A DNA stretch of 64,000 bases from Ananas comosus (GCF_001540865.1 NC_033627.1:6771307-6835306), one strand, 5' to 3'; positions 1 to 11,917 are shown, counted from the stretch's first letter. Translations and numbers: made by a program. The notes: generated by a model from the sequence alone, not told the origin.

Positions 1-93
1 CGAATCCTAGTTAATTCACATTTCCAGTTAAGTTTATTTCTAAATTAAATAAACGAAACGGGTAGCGTGCTACCTACCTCTCAAAAAAAAAAA
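1..93 (+). mobile_element. SINE 3' end, cut by the window start
   Basis: The first bases match the part of the SINE at 50519-50666 downstream of its box B: the same TTTATTTCTAAAT tract, then a GGTAGC-GT-GCTACC hairpin near 61-74, a CTCTC tract and a run of A at about 83-93. The tRNA-like head lies outside the window. The sequence sets the copy on the plus strand; no flanking duplication can be tested. Confidence 0.7.
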
Positions 94-405
94 TTTCGGA
101 TCCATGAATACTTATAAATTTTCTATTTTGATTTTTCTCTTTTATTTGCAATTATTTCATTTGTATGTTTCTGTAGTACGACTCTATCGATCATCAGTTA
201 AGAGATCATGATTTCTTTTTCTTATTATCGATTTGATCCATGCACCAAGTTTGTGAAAATTAATTAGAGACATTATTTGGATTCTTATTGGTGGATTCCA
301 ATTTAAGTCATGACCTGGTTTTCTATATATTACTCTTAAGTCAAGTTGACTTTGAGATGGAGTACAGTAAGGATTTAGAACTCACATGTATCTATAGTTG
401 AATAC

Positions 406-457
<52 letters not shown>
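94..457. other. AT-rich intergenic DNA with GA microsatellite
   Basis: I see no gene or recognisable element here. It ends in a long (GA)n run at about 414-457 that borders the next palindromic element. Confidence 0.6.
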
Positions 458-459
<2 letters not shown>

Positions 460-1012
460 AGGACTGCTGTGCTCTCAGGAGCACGGAGGCCTCCGTGCTC
501 TTGAGCCGTTTTTTATGATGGAATTTTCGAATCGACGATCGGCTCCGTTAGACTTGATCTAACGCAATTGAAGTTTCTAGAAAATAATTTTTGCAATTTT
601 TTGATTTCATTTACCTAGTGATCGAAAGGATTCAAAATCCATAATTTTTAATGGTTGATATCTGCCGTTTTCAAGTTTAACGGTATAGAAGTATTCAAAT
701 CAGATGAAATTTTGATACAAAATTCTTTATACTATCTATAACAAGATCAATATTTCTGATCGAAAATTTTAGTACCATATCACCACTTTTTATAAGATTT
801 TTATTTTCAGCCGTTAAAAATTATTGATTTTGAATCATTTCGATTGCTAGGTAAATGATATCGAAAAATCGCAAAAATTATTTTCTAGAAACTTCAAATA
901 CACGCTAAGATCAAGTTTCAACAGAGTCGATCGTCGATCGAAACTCCATCATCGAAAACGGCTCAGGAGCAACGGAGGCCTCCGTGCTCTGAGAGCACAG
1001 CAGCCCTGCTGC
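458..1012. mobile_element. Palindromic (TA)n-associated MITE, long class
   Basis: The two halves are near-complete inverted repeats. The left end (GCACGGAGGCCTCCGTGCTC) reappears inverted at about 965-1000, and internal tracts such as CATTTACCTAGTGATCGAAA pair with TTTCGATTGCTAGGTAAATG on the other side. There is no coding capacity. It belongs to the family repeated many times in this window. Confidence 0.8.
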
Positions 1013-1169
1013 TCCTGTCTCTCTTCGCCTTCTCTCCTCTCTCTCCCTCGTCTCTCTCTCTCCTCTCTTCTCTCTCCCTACATATAATAGTTATATACAT
1101 ATATATAATATATATATATAATATATATATATATAATATATATAGTATATAATATACTATATATATGAT

Positions 1170-1709
1170 GAGCTAGAATACTATCGGTAGTAAAACGAAG
1201 CCGTTTTAACTCCTCGATTTGTTTATCGATGAATAGAACTTTCCTAATGAAGATCGGCTCCTTGCAACATGATCTATATCCGACTTGAAGTGTTTAGAAA
1301 TCAAATTCAAATCTTTTGCGACATCATTTTCCTAATCTCAAAGGTTTCAAATTTTAATTTTTAATGGTTTATAAAGAGTGTTATTCTTCTTTAAACGGCG
1401 TAAAGAATATCAAATGCAATTGAATTTTTTGTTAGAAAATTCTTTAAACTATTAAACCCAAGATCTATAACTCTGATCTTGATTAAACAGACTCACTATC
1501 ATCATTTTAAACGAGGTATCCATTCAGCCATTCATTTTTCTGTTCCTGAATGGATAAAAGAACAATATCGAAAGTGGGGAAATTGATTTCTAGGTTATTT
1601 AAATGGTTTTAGATCATATTAACAGAGCCGATCGTCATTTGGAACTCCTACATCGCAAAACAAATCGGTAGTAAAACGGCTCGTTACTACAATAGGATTC
1701 TAGCTCAAC
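1170..1709. mobile_element. Palindromic (TA)n-associated MITE, long class
   Basis: Terminal inverted repeats start AGCTAGAATACTATCGGTAG and end with its inverse, GTAGT...GGATTCTAGCT. The copy is flanked on both sides by TA repeats (1081-1168 and 1710-1772). The inner arms pair over most of their length, with many small indels. Non-coding. Confidence 0.7.
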
Positions 1710-1775
1710 TCTATAATATATATATATAATTTATAAATATATATATATATATATATTATATAATAGTATATATAT

Positions 1776-2319
1776 AGATCCAACTGCTATACTCCCTCGT
1801 AGCTACGGAGCTTTCCATGCTACAACGTTGTTTCGATGTATTGCGAGCTTTCAAATCGACGATGACGCTCTTAACGAGTGATACACCTGAACTATTGGAA
1901 AACTAACTCAGATTTTTCAACATCATTTGCTCACATGAACAAAGTCTAAAATTGACAATTTAATGGTAGAGTACCGCATTGTAAATTTAACGGTGTAATA
2001 TACTCCAGAAAATCAAGAATGAAATTTTATAGAAAATTTTTTTTACTAATTAAGTAATATCAGTATCTCTGATCTTAAATTTAACGTTTTCTATATCATT
2101 TTTTATGAGATTTTTTATTCAGCCGTTATTTTTAAACTACCGTTTCGATAGTAAATATACCAAAAAAATCAGATAATTTTAAGTTTCCCAAATACTCATA
2201 TAGTGTAGATCAATCTAAAATAACGGAAGGAATCGTCGATCTTGAAAGCGGCATCATTGAAACCAACTTGTAGCAGCGGAGGTGTCCGGCTACCGATATC
2301 AATAGCAGTCTTAGCTCTA
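1776..2319. mobile_element. Palindromic (TA)n-associated MITE; noisy match of 7093-8048
   Basis: It follows the element at 7093-8048 in order and content (CTGCTATACT ... ATAGCAGTC), but with many one-base insertions and deletions and without the 412-base internal duplication. It is flanked by TA repeats. Non-coding; short open frames through it are fortuitous. Confidence 0.7.
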
Positions 2320-2360
2320 GTCTATAATAATATATATATAAAATATATATATATATATAT

Positions 2361-2917
2361 AGTACGTTCCCTCTTTCGAAAGTACGAGGCCCTCCGTGCC
2401 TTGTAAAGTAAGTTTCGATGATAACACATTTGATTTGCCCCATTCGCTCCGTTATCATAATTCTAGCATTGGAACTATTGTAGAAACCAAAATTTATAAT
2501 TTCGACTTATTTACAAATGAAATACTAACGATCAAGGTCTCAAAAAATGACTATTTTAACGGCCAATGTAGCATCGTTAGTTCAACGTATAGATAGTTAC
2601 CAAATACATGACACTTGTATTAAAAAATTCAGCTATACAACAAAGCAAGAACAATTACTTCGATTTGAAATTGAGTCATTATACACTATTTATGAGAATT
2701 TTTATTCAAACGACCGTTCATGTTTGAGAATTACTACTGTTCACATAGGCAATACCCGAAAAAATTTTAAAAAAATTATGAAATTGATTTCTAATGGTTC
2801 TAATAGCGTAAACATGTTCTAACGGAACCGATCGCCGAATTGAATCCCATCATCGAAAACAACTTACACAAGTATGAGACCTCCCGTACTTTGGAAGCAT
2901 AAGGAGCCCTAGCTCTA
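2361..2917. mobile_element. Palindromic (TA)n-associated MITE; noisy match of 8548-9089
   Basis: Ends AGTACG...TCGAAAGTACG and CGTACTTT...GCATAAGGAGCC correspond to the cleaner copy at 8548-9089. Open frames inside (for example 2547-2822, plus strand) are spurious, because the cleaner copy does not preserve them. Confidence 0.7.
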
Positions 2918-3089
2918 ATATAATAATTATATACTAGTATAATATATATCTAGTAATTATATAAATGTATATATATATTATATGTATAGAATAACTATGC
3001 TATATATATATAATGTATTATCATATATATGTATATATATATATATATTATATATAAAGAAGAGAAGAGATGAGAGAGAGCGAGAGAGG

Positions 3090-5514
3090 TGTAGCACACT
3101 GGACCTTTGCAAATTGCGAAGATTTCGATGTTCGATGTGATTTCAACTTTTCACACTTGGTTGAGGTCCGTCGATGGTAAGCCGGCTAAAAGTTCAATCT
3201 CGAGAAGTTTATTGGTTATCCTACTAGTTTTACTCTCGGACCGTCCCTGATATGAGAACCCGGTCCCCCAAGTGAACAGTGCTGCGTAGCAGCGAGGCAA
3301 CCGTCCTGGCAGTTGAGACCGGTCCCCGATGCGCGTCTGCGCGGGGAGAGATCCGTCCGCGCCGGAGAGACCTGGTTCGCCTTCGATACGTTTGGATTTC
3401 GGGGCAAGGCTGAGAGACGCTGTCCAAGGTCGGGAGACAGGTCGCCTCTGGGTCGAATAACTGCCCATCGGCCATATTAAATTGAGTTTTGAGGGCCTAT
3501 TGATTGTTACATTAGAGGCATAGGAAGCCTTCCCTCCCTCACACCTCTCATTTTCTCTCCTCACACTCTCCACACTCTAGAGAAGAAAGCGGAAGCGAAG
3601 AAAGAGAAGAAGGGAGAAAGGACTTGCCATAGAGGCCTTGAGCATTCATCTTCTTATCCCTCATTTCCACGCTTGAGGGCTTGAGCATCGGTTGAGCCTT
3701 GGGAGGATCAAAACTCCAACCCTACTTGGTTTGATGATTGGGGCTTCCTTGAGTGGTAAGGCTTTGTAATCTCCCATTGTTACTTGTTTCCTACGTTTTC
3801 TCAATGAAACTCCTACGATTTTGGATTTAGGTTTATTTTGGGGTGGATTTGCAGGAGTTATGAGACATAAATGATGGGTGTTGAGAACCTTTGTCATAGG
3901 TAGAGGAGAGACTCTTAGCACTCCCATTTGGAGATCGTGACCGGCCTTCCTTGCAAATCGGTATGTTTCTCTCCAACCCAGCTTGAGGAACTTAAATGAT
4001 TTGAGCTATTGCTCTTCTCGTATTGTGACCTATTTTGATGTTTCTAGGATACAGGGAGCTTGGTGGATATCTCGTCGGTTCGTTAAACGAAGAAATCGAT
4101 TTTCGGTGGTGTTTTGACTTCATGAAAATGGGCAAAATGTCCCTATGCCCTTCTAAACTTTTCGTAAAGATTTTTTTTAATGCAAATTCGTCTAAACATA
4201 GATTTATATGAATTTCCGAAACACTTTAACATGCACCTCATGTATCGTAAAATTTGTACTTCCATATAATAGAGATAGGCGTAGATCATCATATGGACAT
4301 ACTGGCGTTTCCGGCAAGTTGAGAACATGTCTCCATCTAGAATTAGGATATATGCATCATGAACATATTAAGCCCAGCTGGACCAGCATTGAACAAAGGG
4401 TCCATAAAGAGGCAACTTGGAATATTAAACATACTAAAAGGAGCAACATTAGAGACATAATGACATAGCCATTAGACCTTGGGACATTACGACTACATTT
4501 CCATGATTATTAGACATGAGGACTTGTACTGTGCGACGAGTCGTTTGACTACTTGCCATGTGTGCTCATTCGCACATGGTTTAAGTGTCGCTCCTCTCCA
4601 AGCGCACTTCCGGAATGGCCATCGCGATAACAATATTCCCGTGGCGGATTGGGCGCGCTCGTAAGTGGACTGCGCCGGTGGCCCAGCTCATCCACGGTGG
4701 ATGTTGATCACCACGGGGCATTAGCTCCGGCATCCGGCGCAGGCAGCCTTCGGTGGTTCAGGGCCATAAGAACCTTCGGTGGTCTCTTCAGATTCGACTG
4801 ATAATCATTATGAGCATGGAACAGATGACGACTTAGAGGATTATTGGACATTGAGTAGAATAGTAAACAACAGGAACTTTACTAATTTCGCGTGAACATT
4901 ATATATGGCGACTTATACTATCAGCATAGTTTCTTTAATACCTATCATTTATGCTAAGTAGACATTCTCCTGTCGTAGTAATTACATTTTACTTACTCTT
5001 CGTTTTCTACTATTTATAGTCCTAACAATCTCTTGAAGCGTGGGCCTTGTGGTGCACCTCACTGAAGTCAGTAATTGCCCAACTGAACTATATTAAGTTC
5101 TCACGCCCCTGTTTAATGTTCCTTTCAGTAGCCTTCTGCTCCGTCGAGGCACGGGATCGCGCAAGGGGAACGCGCTAGCTAGCAGCGAGAAGCGGTACCC
5201 TAGTGTCTTACTCTTCTTTTAGTAGTTGAGAGTGAGGTGGAGTTTCTGATCCATTATAAGATACTACGCTCTGCTCTACCTATAGCACTTCTATTTGGGA
5301 TCCTATTGAATTTGGTTTACCTTATCTTATTTAGTGATTTCAGTTTTCCTTATCCTTGTTGTGCATTAGACATTATCATGCTCTGATACTCTAGATCTTT
5401 AACATTGCTTTATTATGTGTTTAGACGCCATAATGTGTAGAACATAGGCGGGTCTGGCAATGTGGGTGTTGTTCGGCATCGCGGCGGCTTCCGCTGGGAT
5501 CCCGGGGCGTGACA
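3090..5514 (+). mobile_element. Solo LTR of a Ty3/gypsy-like element (indel-rich copy)
   Basis: It starts TGTAGCACACTGG inside a GA repeat and ends CCCGGGGCGTGACA, the terminal sequence shared by several LTRs in this window. Flanks read AGAGG before and AAGAGG after, compatible with a 5-base target duplication. The last 900 bases match 10754-11659 with many small indels. The segment 3230-3440 is GC-rich LTR sequence; minus-strand frames there are not genes. Confidence 0.6.
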
Positions 5515-5540
5515 AAGAGGAGAGAGGGCAAGAGCAGAGA

Positions 5541-5770
5541 GAGTCCGGCGTGAACGATCCGAAGCACCAAGGATTTTTGTCATCGTAAAGTTTTCCTACC
5601 GTTAGATTTAACCTCTAATTATTTTTACCCGTAGATCTTAATATTCAAGGCCAGACCACTTACTTTACTCAACCCAGGAAACCACATCATTAATCACCGT
5701 TTCTCAATCCATGGCTAAAATCAACAGCACCAATAGTTGGTGTATCTGATATATACTAGCCTAGTTCTAT
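5541..5770. mobile_element. Short-class palindromic MITE (noisy copy of 11687-11917)
   Basis: GAGTCCGGC...GCACCAAGGATTT at the left and CAGCACCAATAGTTGGTG...TAGCCTAGTTCT at the right match 11687-11917, with base deletions that damage the palindrome. Confidence 0.65.
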
Positions 5771-5813
5771 ATATAACTATATATACTATATATAAATATA
5801 ATAAGTCCGGCTA

Positions 5814-6056
5814 TGGTGCTTGATAAAAGTACCAAGTATTATGTGGCTTGTAATTTTACCATCTAGATATACTCCTCTGATTATTTTAACCGTTAGATTA
5901 TACATTCAACCAACTCAAGCCTCTGGCATGTCCACTCAACCCTAGGGGCCCACATCACCTAACTCACTAGCATTCCTAAGATCACACGTAACATCTACAA
6001 GCAGACACCAAAACTGGTGACCTTTTAAAAATCATAGAGCTCAACTTAATATATAT
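5814..6056. mobile_element. Short-class palindromic MITE (noisy copy of 11948-12172)
   Basis: It starts AGTCCGGCTATGGTGCTTG and ends near AATCATAGAGCTCAA, matching 11948-12172 with scattered indels. It is flanked by TA repeats. Confidence 0.65.
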
Positions 6057-6070
6057 TAGATTATATATAT

Positions 6071-6226
6071 ATAAGGATCTACTCCTATGATCCTAATAGT
6101 GCTTGTCTTTCACCTCTAACCATTCACTACCCACCATCATCCAACCTTCAAGCTCTCCATCCAATAGTTAAAAACTTAAAAGCCCACCTTCTACGTGCTT
6201 TTGGAGTATTCTAGCTAGCTCAACTA
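6071..6226. mobile_element. Short MITE-like repeat (noisy copy of 12198-12352)
   Basis: It carries ATCTACTCCT...AATAGTGCTTG at the left and GTGCTTTTGGAGTATTCTAG at the right, as in 12198-12352, again lying between TA microsatellites. Confidence 0.55.
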
Positions 6227-6267
6227 TATATATATAATAATAATATATATACTATATATATATAATA

Positions 6268-6519
6268 GTGAGAACTAAATTATACGTATCGAATATAAAG
6301 ATTGATTTTTCAATTTTTGGACCCTTAGATCAAGAATGTATGGTGGATATTGCGGTCCGCCCTTAGGGTTGAGTAGTAACCCAGGTTAAGTGGCCCCATA
6401 TGATACAATAGTAATAATTCAAAAAATTAAAATGATCAAGACAACGTGATATCTACTGAGCCAAAAAAGTTCGAAAGCACAGATCTTCTAAACTCCAACA
6501 GCAAGTCATGTGTGTGTAT
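6268..6519. repeat. Repeat unit (noisy copy of 12395-12648)
   Basis: It matches 12395-12648 (CAATTTTTGGACCCTTAGATC and following) and is bounded by TA repeats. Non-coding. Confidence 0.55.
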
Positions 6520-6589
6520 ATATATTAATATATATATATATATATTATATATATATATATATATAGATATATATACATATACTAATTAT

Positions 6590-6722
6590 ATCTCCAACCA
6601 AATACATCGTCCAGCACCAAGGATTTGGTGCTATCGAATTCCTGCATTCCTTAAATTTAATCCTTGCATATTTTTTCCGCCCGTTAAATTATACTATTCA
6701 ATCCAAACCACTAACTCCAACA
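6590..6722. mobile_element. Short-class MITE, truncated at an assembly gap
   Basis: CAGCACCAAGGATTTGGTGC and the following sequence match 12711-12822; the copy stops at the run of Ns. Confidence 0.6.
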
Positions 6723-6747
6723 NNNNNNNNNNNNNNNNNNNNNNNNN
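6723..6747. other. Assembly gap (25 N)
   Basis: A fixed-size run of 25 N. The sequence before it matches about 12822 and the sequence after it is the right half of an unrelated MITE, so it joins pieces that need not be neighbours. Confidence 0.95.
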
Positions 6748-7080
6748 AGTTTGGAGTTTAACGGTGTAGAAGAATCTAAATTTCTTCAAATTTTGATAGA
6801 AAATACTTTAAACTATATAGATTAAGGTTAACATTCTTGATCTTGAATTTAAAAGTCCTATACTCAAATTTTAAAAATTATTCAATTTTCACCGCCCATT
6901 TTGATATAATTTATTTACTAAGTAAACGATATCGAAAAAAACTAAAATTTTATTCCTAAGACATTCATATACCCTAGATCATATTTAACGGTGTGGATCG
7001 TTGATTTGAACGCCCTATGATCGAAAACAAACACTATAGTACCGGAGCTCAGTACTATAGATAGTATAGTAGCCTAATTC
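6748..7080. mobile_element. Right half of a palindromic MITE, cut by the gap
   Basis: It carries the typical right-arm order: TTAACGGTGTAGAA, then TATCATTTA-like tracts, a CGATCG-region equivalent, and AGTATAGTAGCCTAATTCT at the end. The matching left arm is missing. Confidence 0.6.
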
Positions 7081-7092
7081 TAACAAACACTA

Positions 7093-8048
7093 TAGTCCAG
7101 CTGCTATACTATCGGTAACACGGAGGATTCCGTGCTACAAAGTTCTTTTCGATGATGCGGCTTTCAAATCGACGATCGGCTCCGTTAGACATGATCTACA
7201 CTATTGAACGTATTTGGAAACTAAATTTCAGAATTTTTCGACATCATTTGGCTAGTGATCAAAAGGTCTCAAAATTGACAATTTTAATGGTAGATGTGAT
7301 GCATTTGTAAATTTAACGGTGTAAAACAATCCAAATCAGATGAAATTTTTATAGAAAATTTTTTTTACTATTTAGAGTAAGATCAGTATCTCTGATCTTA
7401 AATTCAAGTCTTCTATCATCATTTTTTATGAGATTTTTATTTTCAGCCGTTTATTTTTAGACTACTCGTTTGATAGGTAAATGATGCCAAAAAATTATAA
7501 AATTTAGTTTCCAAATACTTTCAATAGTGTAGATCAAGTCTAACGGAACCGATCGTCGATTTGAAAGTGGTATCATTGAAAACAACTTGGTAGCACGGAG
7601 GTGTCCGTGCTACCGATAGTATAGCAGTCTAACTAAATTTCAGAATTTTTCGACATCATTTGGCTAGTGATCAAAAGGTCTCAAAATTGACAATTTTAAT
7701 GGTAGATGTGATGCATTTGTAAATTTAACGGTGTAAAACAATCCAAATCAGATGAAATTTTTATAGAAAATTCTTTTCACCATTTATAGTAAAATCAGTA
7801 TCTCTGATCTTAAATTCAAGTCTTCTATCATCATTTTTTATGAGATTTTTATTTTCAGCCGTTTATTTTTAGACTACTCGTTTGATAGGTAAATGATGCC
7901 AAAAAATTATAAAATTTAGTTTCCAAATACTTTCAATAGTGTAGATCAAGTCTAACGGAACCGATCGTCGATTTGAAAGTGGCATCATTGAAAACAACTT
8001 GGTAGCACGGAGGTGTCCGTGCTACCGATAGTATAGCAGTCTAGCTCT
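7093..8048. mobile_element. Palindromic (TA)n MITE with an internal 412-bp tandem duplication
   Basis: Left end AGTCCAGCTGCTATACTATC pairs with the right end GATAGTATAGCAGTCTAGCT. The interval 7219-7630 is repeated almost unchanged at 7631-8042, so the right arm with its terminal repeat is present twice. Without the repeat the element would be about 545 bases, like its relatives. Confidence 0.8.
7219..8042 (+). repeat. Direct tandem repeat, 2 x 412 bp
   Basis: Unit 1 is 7219-7630 and unit 2 is 7631-8042. I see only a handful of differences, clustered near 7358-7380 against 7772-7792. The near identity suggests a recent duplication or an assembly expansion. Confidence 0.85.
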
Positions 8049-8073
8049 ATATATATATATATATATATATATA

Positions 8074-8503
8074 GAGCAGGGCTACTGTGCTATTAGGAGC
8101 ACAACACTCCTTGTGCTCCTAACTTTGTAACCGCCCATCAAGTTTGATGGACGGTTAGAATGAGATAGGGAGGAGATATTGAAGAGAAATTTAAGAAGAA
8201 GAGAAATTGAAACACTCAATTTCTCCCCAATATCTCCTCCCTCTCTTATTCTAACCGCCCATCAAACTTGATGAGTGGTTAGAAAGTTAGGAGCACAAGG
8301 GGTGCTGTGCTCCTAATTGTGAGACCCCAGATAGTCCTATATATGAGATATAATAGGGCTAAACTCTTAACCCGGCTTAAGCATTTTGGGTGGTGGCAAG
8401 GCCCAAGAGGTTAAGAGAGTTAAGCGTGCTAGGACGGGAGTAGTCCTAAGATGGGTGACCCCCTGGGAAGTTGGGGCGTCACACTAATAGTACAGTAGCC
8501 CTA

Positions 8504-8507
<4 letters not shown>
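8074..8507. mobile_element. Foldback MITE interrupted by a Cassandra solo LTR
   Basis: GAGCAGGGCTACTGTGCTAT at the left pairs with ATAGTACAGTAGCCCT at the right. Internal arms (AACCGCCCATCAAGTTTGATG and its inverse, and the TCTCCTCC tracts) form a long hairpin. The insertion at 8318-8483 splits the right terminal repeat. Confidence 0.75.
8318..8483 (+). mobile_element. Cassandra-type TRIM solo LTR (5S-derived), 166 bp
   Basis: It begins TGTGAGACCCC and ends GGGGCGTCACA, flanked by a perfect 5-base target duplication ctaat (8313-8317 and 8484-8488). Its right part, from about 8418, follows the 3' two thirds of plant 5S rRNA: GAGTTAAGCGTGCT, then GGAGTAGTCCTAAGATGGGT, then CCTGGGAAGT, covering the box A and box C promoter regions. 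It is the same length as the LTRs at 35592-35757 and 35910-36075. A 5S promoter inside a small LTR is the hallmark of Cassandra elements. Confidence 0.85.
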
Positions 8508-8547
<40 letters not shown>

Positions 8548-8552
<5 letters not shown>

Positions 8553-9089
8553 GTCTCCCGTGCGTTCGAAAGTACGGAGGCCTCCGTGCTTGTAAGTTAT
8601 TTTCGATGATAGGACATTTGATTTGATGATCGGCTCCGTTATGCATAATCTATGCTATTGGAATTATCTAGAAACCAAATTTTATAATTTTTCGACTTCA
8701 TTTACCAAACGATCAGAGGGTCTCAAAAATGACTATTTTAACGGCCAATGTGGCACGTTTTTAAGTTCAACGGTATAGAAGTATCCAAATTACATGAAAC
8801 TTTATTAGAAAATTCTACTTAACATCAAGAGCAAGAACAATACTTCTGATTTGAAATTTGAGTCCATTATCACTATTTTTTATGAGATTTTTATTTTCAA
8901 CCGTTCATTTTGAGATTACTTGTTCACTAGGCAAACGAAATTAAAAAATTATGAAATTTGATTTCTAAATGGTTCTAATAGCGTAGATCATATCTAACGG
9001 AACCGATCACCGAATTGGACGTCCCATCATCGAAAACAACTTACAAGTATGGAGACCTCCGTACTTTCGAAAGCATAGGAGCCTAGCTC
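8548..9089. mobile_element. Palindromic (TA)n-associated MITE, long class
   Basis: Termini AGTACG...TTCGAAAGTACGGAGG and CCTCCGTACTTTCGAAAG are inverted copies. The inner arms pair through CATTTACCAAACGATCAGAG and its inverse. TA repeats flank both sides. Confidence 0.8.
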
Positions 9090-9109
9090 TATATATATAT
9101 ATATATATA

Positions 9110-10728
9110 TATGTAATATATCGAATTTCGATTATAAGCTAATTGTGATCAAATTGATCACAATTATGCTAAAATAAAAATTAAGTGTTTCTAAACTTAA
9201 TTAGTAGCTTGAGAACAGCAATTGACATGTTTTGGAAGTGTGAGAGTAGACACGAATGGAATCGAAGTGGCTAAAGACCTCCAATTGCTATTGCTACTCT
9301 AAAGCTGAAATTTTTAGTTGATTTGGTCAAAATGATCAAATTAATACAAAATTGAAAATTAAATGCTTCAAAATTAAATTGATAATTTGTAAGGGTTTAT
9401 TAGCATTATTTGGAAGCAATTAGACGTGTTCGAAGCGAACTAGACATGCAAAACGGTCTCAAATTGATGCTGCCAAGTTCTTGTTAGTGCAGGGACCAAA
9501 CTGCGAACCTGCAGGGACTGGATTGCGAACCTGCAGGGACTGATCTGTGAACTGTTAGACTGCAATGCAGTTTTCAATTTTTGAAGGGCTAAGGTGCAAT
9601 TTTTCAACCTTATCATCTTACCCCAGTGAAATTACACCTGTCTGGTACCAGAGTTTCCATTTCCCTTCTTATCTTTATCTCTTCTCCTTTTCTTTTTTTC
9701 TCTCTAAGTAAGGAAAAGCTGAGAAGTGAAGTACCAGCTTGGGAAAACCTGGTGGGCTGAAGAAGAAATTTGATCCCAGCAATAAACCTCTGCTGATTGG
9801 AGTTACTACAAGACCTGGAAAGCATATAATCAAGGTAAACTTGATTATTATTTCCTCCTGGCTAGGTTGGTTTCTTGTAAAAGATAGTTATATGGACTTT
9901 GGTGTTGGCTGCTTGAGGAACCAGTTCATGGTGCTGCCGAAATGCAAAGTGGATTAATTGATGCTGCAAGCAAGTTTATTCAGCATCAAATTAAAATTGG
10001 AGCTGAAAGAGAATTGATCCATAAAAGGATTCATTGCTGCTGAAATTTTAGATTGCAAATGGAGATTTGAGGCTTTTGAGATAGTAAAAGCTGAATAGAA
10101 TTGAAGAAGTACTAAATCAAGGTAAGGTAAATTGTTGATCAATTCCTGATTAAATTGTTAGGAATTATTGTAGAATGGGTTTAAAGGGAACAATTGATGT
10201 ACTCGTAGAAGTAAAACTAGTTGCTATATGCTTGTAGGGGGCTGCACAAGGAGAAGAAGTAGTGCTGAAATTCTGCACATAGTGCAGAATTTCAGCCTTA
10301 GAGATTCCTGCTGTGGAGCTTCTTTGGTAATTCAAGCTGCAACAAATTTGGAGCTTGGAATTTAGGTGAGATGGATACTTATTTCTTGAGTTAAGCGGTC
10401 TAGAATTACTTTAAAGGAGTGTGAACAAAACAAGCCTTTGTTTCATACTTGTAGTAAGCTGTAAAGGAGAGGGTGTGGTGCTGGAATTTCAGCACTACGC
10501 AAAATTTCAGCATGAAACAGATTTTAGTAAAAGCTGAAAACAAGTCAGGAGGAGCTCTAAATTGAGGTAAATAACTTAACCCTTAGCTCAGAATTAATTA
10601 TAGCTGTAAAGGGATTAAGCTAGGATATGTAGTGGTTAATAGAATCATAATAAGAAACTGATTCTCATGTGCTGAAATGAGTGCATCGGAGCAGATTTCA
10701 GCAAATAATTCAGCATAGAGATTGGTTG
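9110..10728 (+). mobile_element. Probable LTR-like non-coding sequence, unidentified
   Basis: There is no long open frame. The stretch from 9600 has a CT-rich tract (9655-9710) after a short pause and repeated CTGAAATT(C/T)GCAC-like motifs at 10266, 10493 and 10660. This looks like transcribed LTR or leader sequence, and it may start with TG at 9110. It ends at an N gap and its other end is not visible. Exons of a degraded gene cannot be excluded. Confidence 0.3.
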
Positions 10729-10753
10729 NNNNNNNNNNNNNNNNNNNNNNNNN
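10729..10753. other. Assembly gap (25 N)
   Basis: A run of 25 N separating the unidentified sequence on the left from the 3' part of a gypsy LTR on the right. Confidence 0.95.
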
Positions 10754-11659
10754 TTCGCCGTGCGGGATTGGGCGCCGAAGTGGATTGCCGTGGGCCAGGC
10801 TCATTCCTAGGGTGGGGATGTTGACTACCACGGGGCCATTAGGCTCGGCACCGGCCAGACAGCCTTCGGGTGGGTCTCAGGGCCATAGACAGCCTTCGGG
10901 TGGGTCTCTTCAGATTCGACTTGAGTATTCAATATGACATGTGGACAGATGACGACTTAGAGTATTATTTGGACATTGACTAGAATAGTAAACAACGGAA
11001 CTTTACTATTTCGCATTGTGAACGTTATGATAGTTGGAGACTTATACTTCATGCATAGTTGCTTCATACTTATGCTATTTATGCTAAGTAGAGATATCAT
11101 GTCGTAGTAAGTTACATTTTACTTACCTTTCGTTTTTCTACATTTATAGTCACTAACATCTCTTGTAGCCTTGGGCCTTGTGGTGCATTCACTGAAGTCA
11201 GTAATTGCCCACTGGGAACTATATTTAATAGTTCTCACGCCCTGTTTTATGGTTTCCTTTTCAGAGCCTTCTGCACCGGCGGAGGCACGGGATCGCGGCA
11301 AGGGGATCGCTTAGCTAGCTAGCGAGAAGCGGTACTCTGCCTAGGTGGTTTACTCTTCTTTTTGTAGTTGAGAGTGAGTGAGAGTTTCTGTATCCATGTA
11401 TAGAGACTACCTATGTATCTACCTATAGCACTTGTATTTGGGATTTCCTATTGTATTTACCTTATGTCTTATTTAGTGGATTTACAGTTTTTCCTTATCC
11501 TTTGTTGTAGCATTTAGACATTTATCATGCTCTGATACTTCTAGATGCCTTTTAACATTGCTTTTATTATTGTTGTTTTTAGACGCCTTATATGTTGTAG
11601 ACATATGGCGGGTCTGGGCACGCGCCGGGCGGGCTTCCGCTGGGTCCCGGGGCGTGACA
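10754..11659 (+). mobile_element. Ty3/gypsy LTR, 3' part (cut by the gap)
   Basis: It matches 4640-5514 in order and ends TCCCGGGGCGTGACA. A related shorter end lies at 33281-33451 (GTAGACATATGGCGGGTCTG shared). The 5' half of this LTR is missing because of the N gap. Confidence 0.7.
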
Positions 11660-11686
11660 GAGAGAGAGAGAGGGAGAGAGAGAGAG

Positions 11687-11912
11687 AGTCCGGCTGTGGA
11701 ACTATCGATAGCACCAAGGATTTGGTGCTATCAAGTTTTCCACCGTTAGATTTAACCCTCTAATTATTTTTACCCGTTAGATTATACTATTCAACCAACC
11801 ACTTACTCAACCCTAGGGAACCCACATCATCCTAACCACCGATTTCTCAATCCAAGGGCTAAAAAATCAACAGCACCAATAGGTTGGTGCTACTGATAGT
11901 ATTCTAGCCTAG

Positions 11913-11917
<5 letters not shown>
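11687..11917. mobile_element. Short-class palindromic (TA)n MITE
   Basis: AGTCCGGCTG...CTATCGATAGCACCAAGG pairs with ACCAATAGGTTGGTGCTACT...AGCCTAGTTCT. The core carries CCGTTAGATTATACTATTCA and CTCAACCCTAGGG, shared by the units at 11948, 12697 and 16251. It is flanked by GA repeats on the left and TA repeats on the right. Confidence 0.75.

Noticed and set aside
3151..3573. Minus-strand frame of 140 codons with a protein-like look
   Set aside because: It lies inside an LTR, has no recognisable domain, and its composition follows the GC-rich LTR leader.
8400..8480. Possible 5S rRNA gene
   Set aside because: Only the 3' two thirds of 5S match, and the match sits between LTR ends with a target duplication, so it is a Cassandra LTR.
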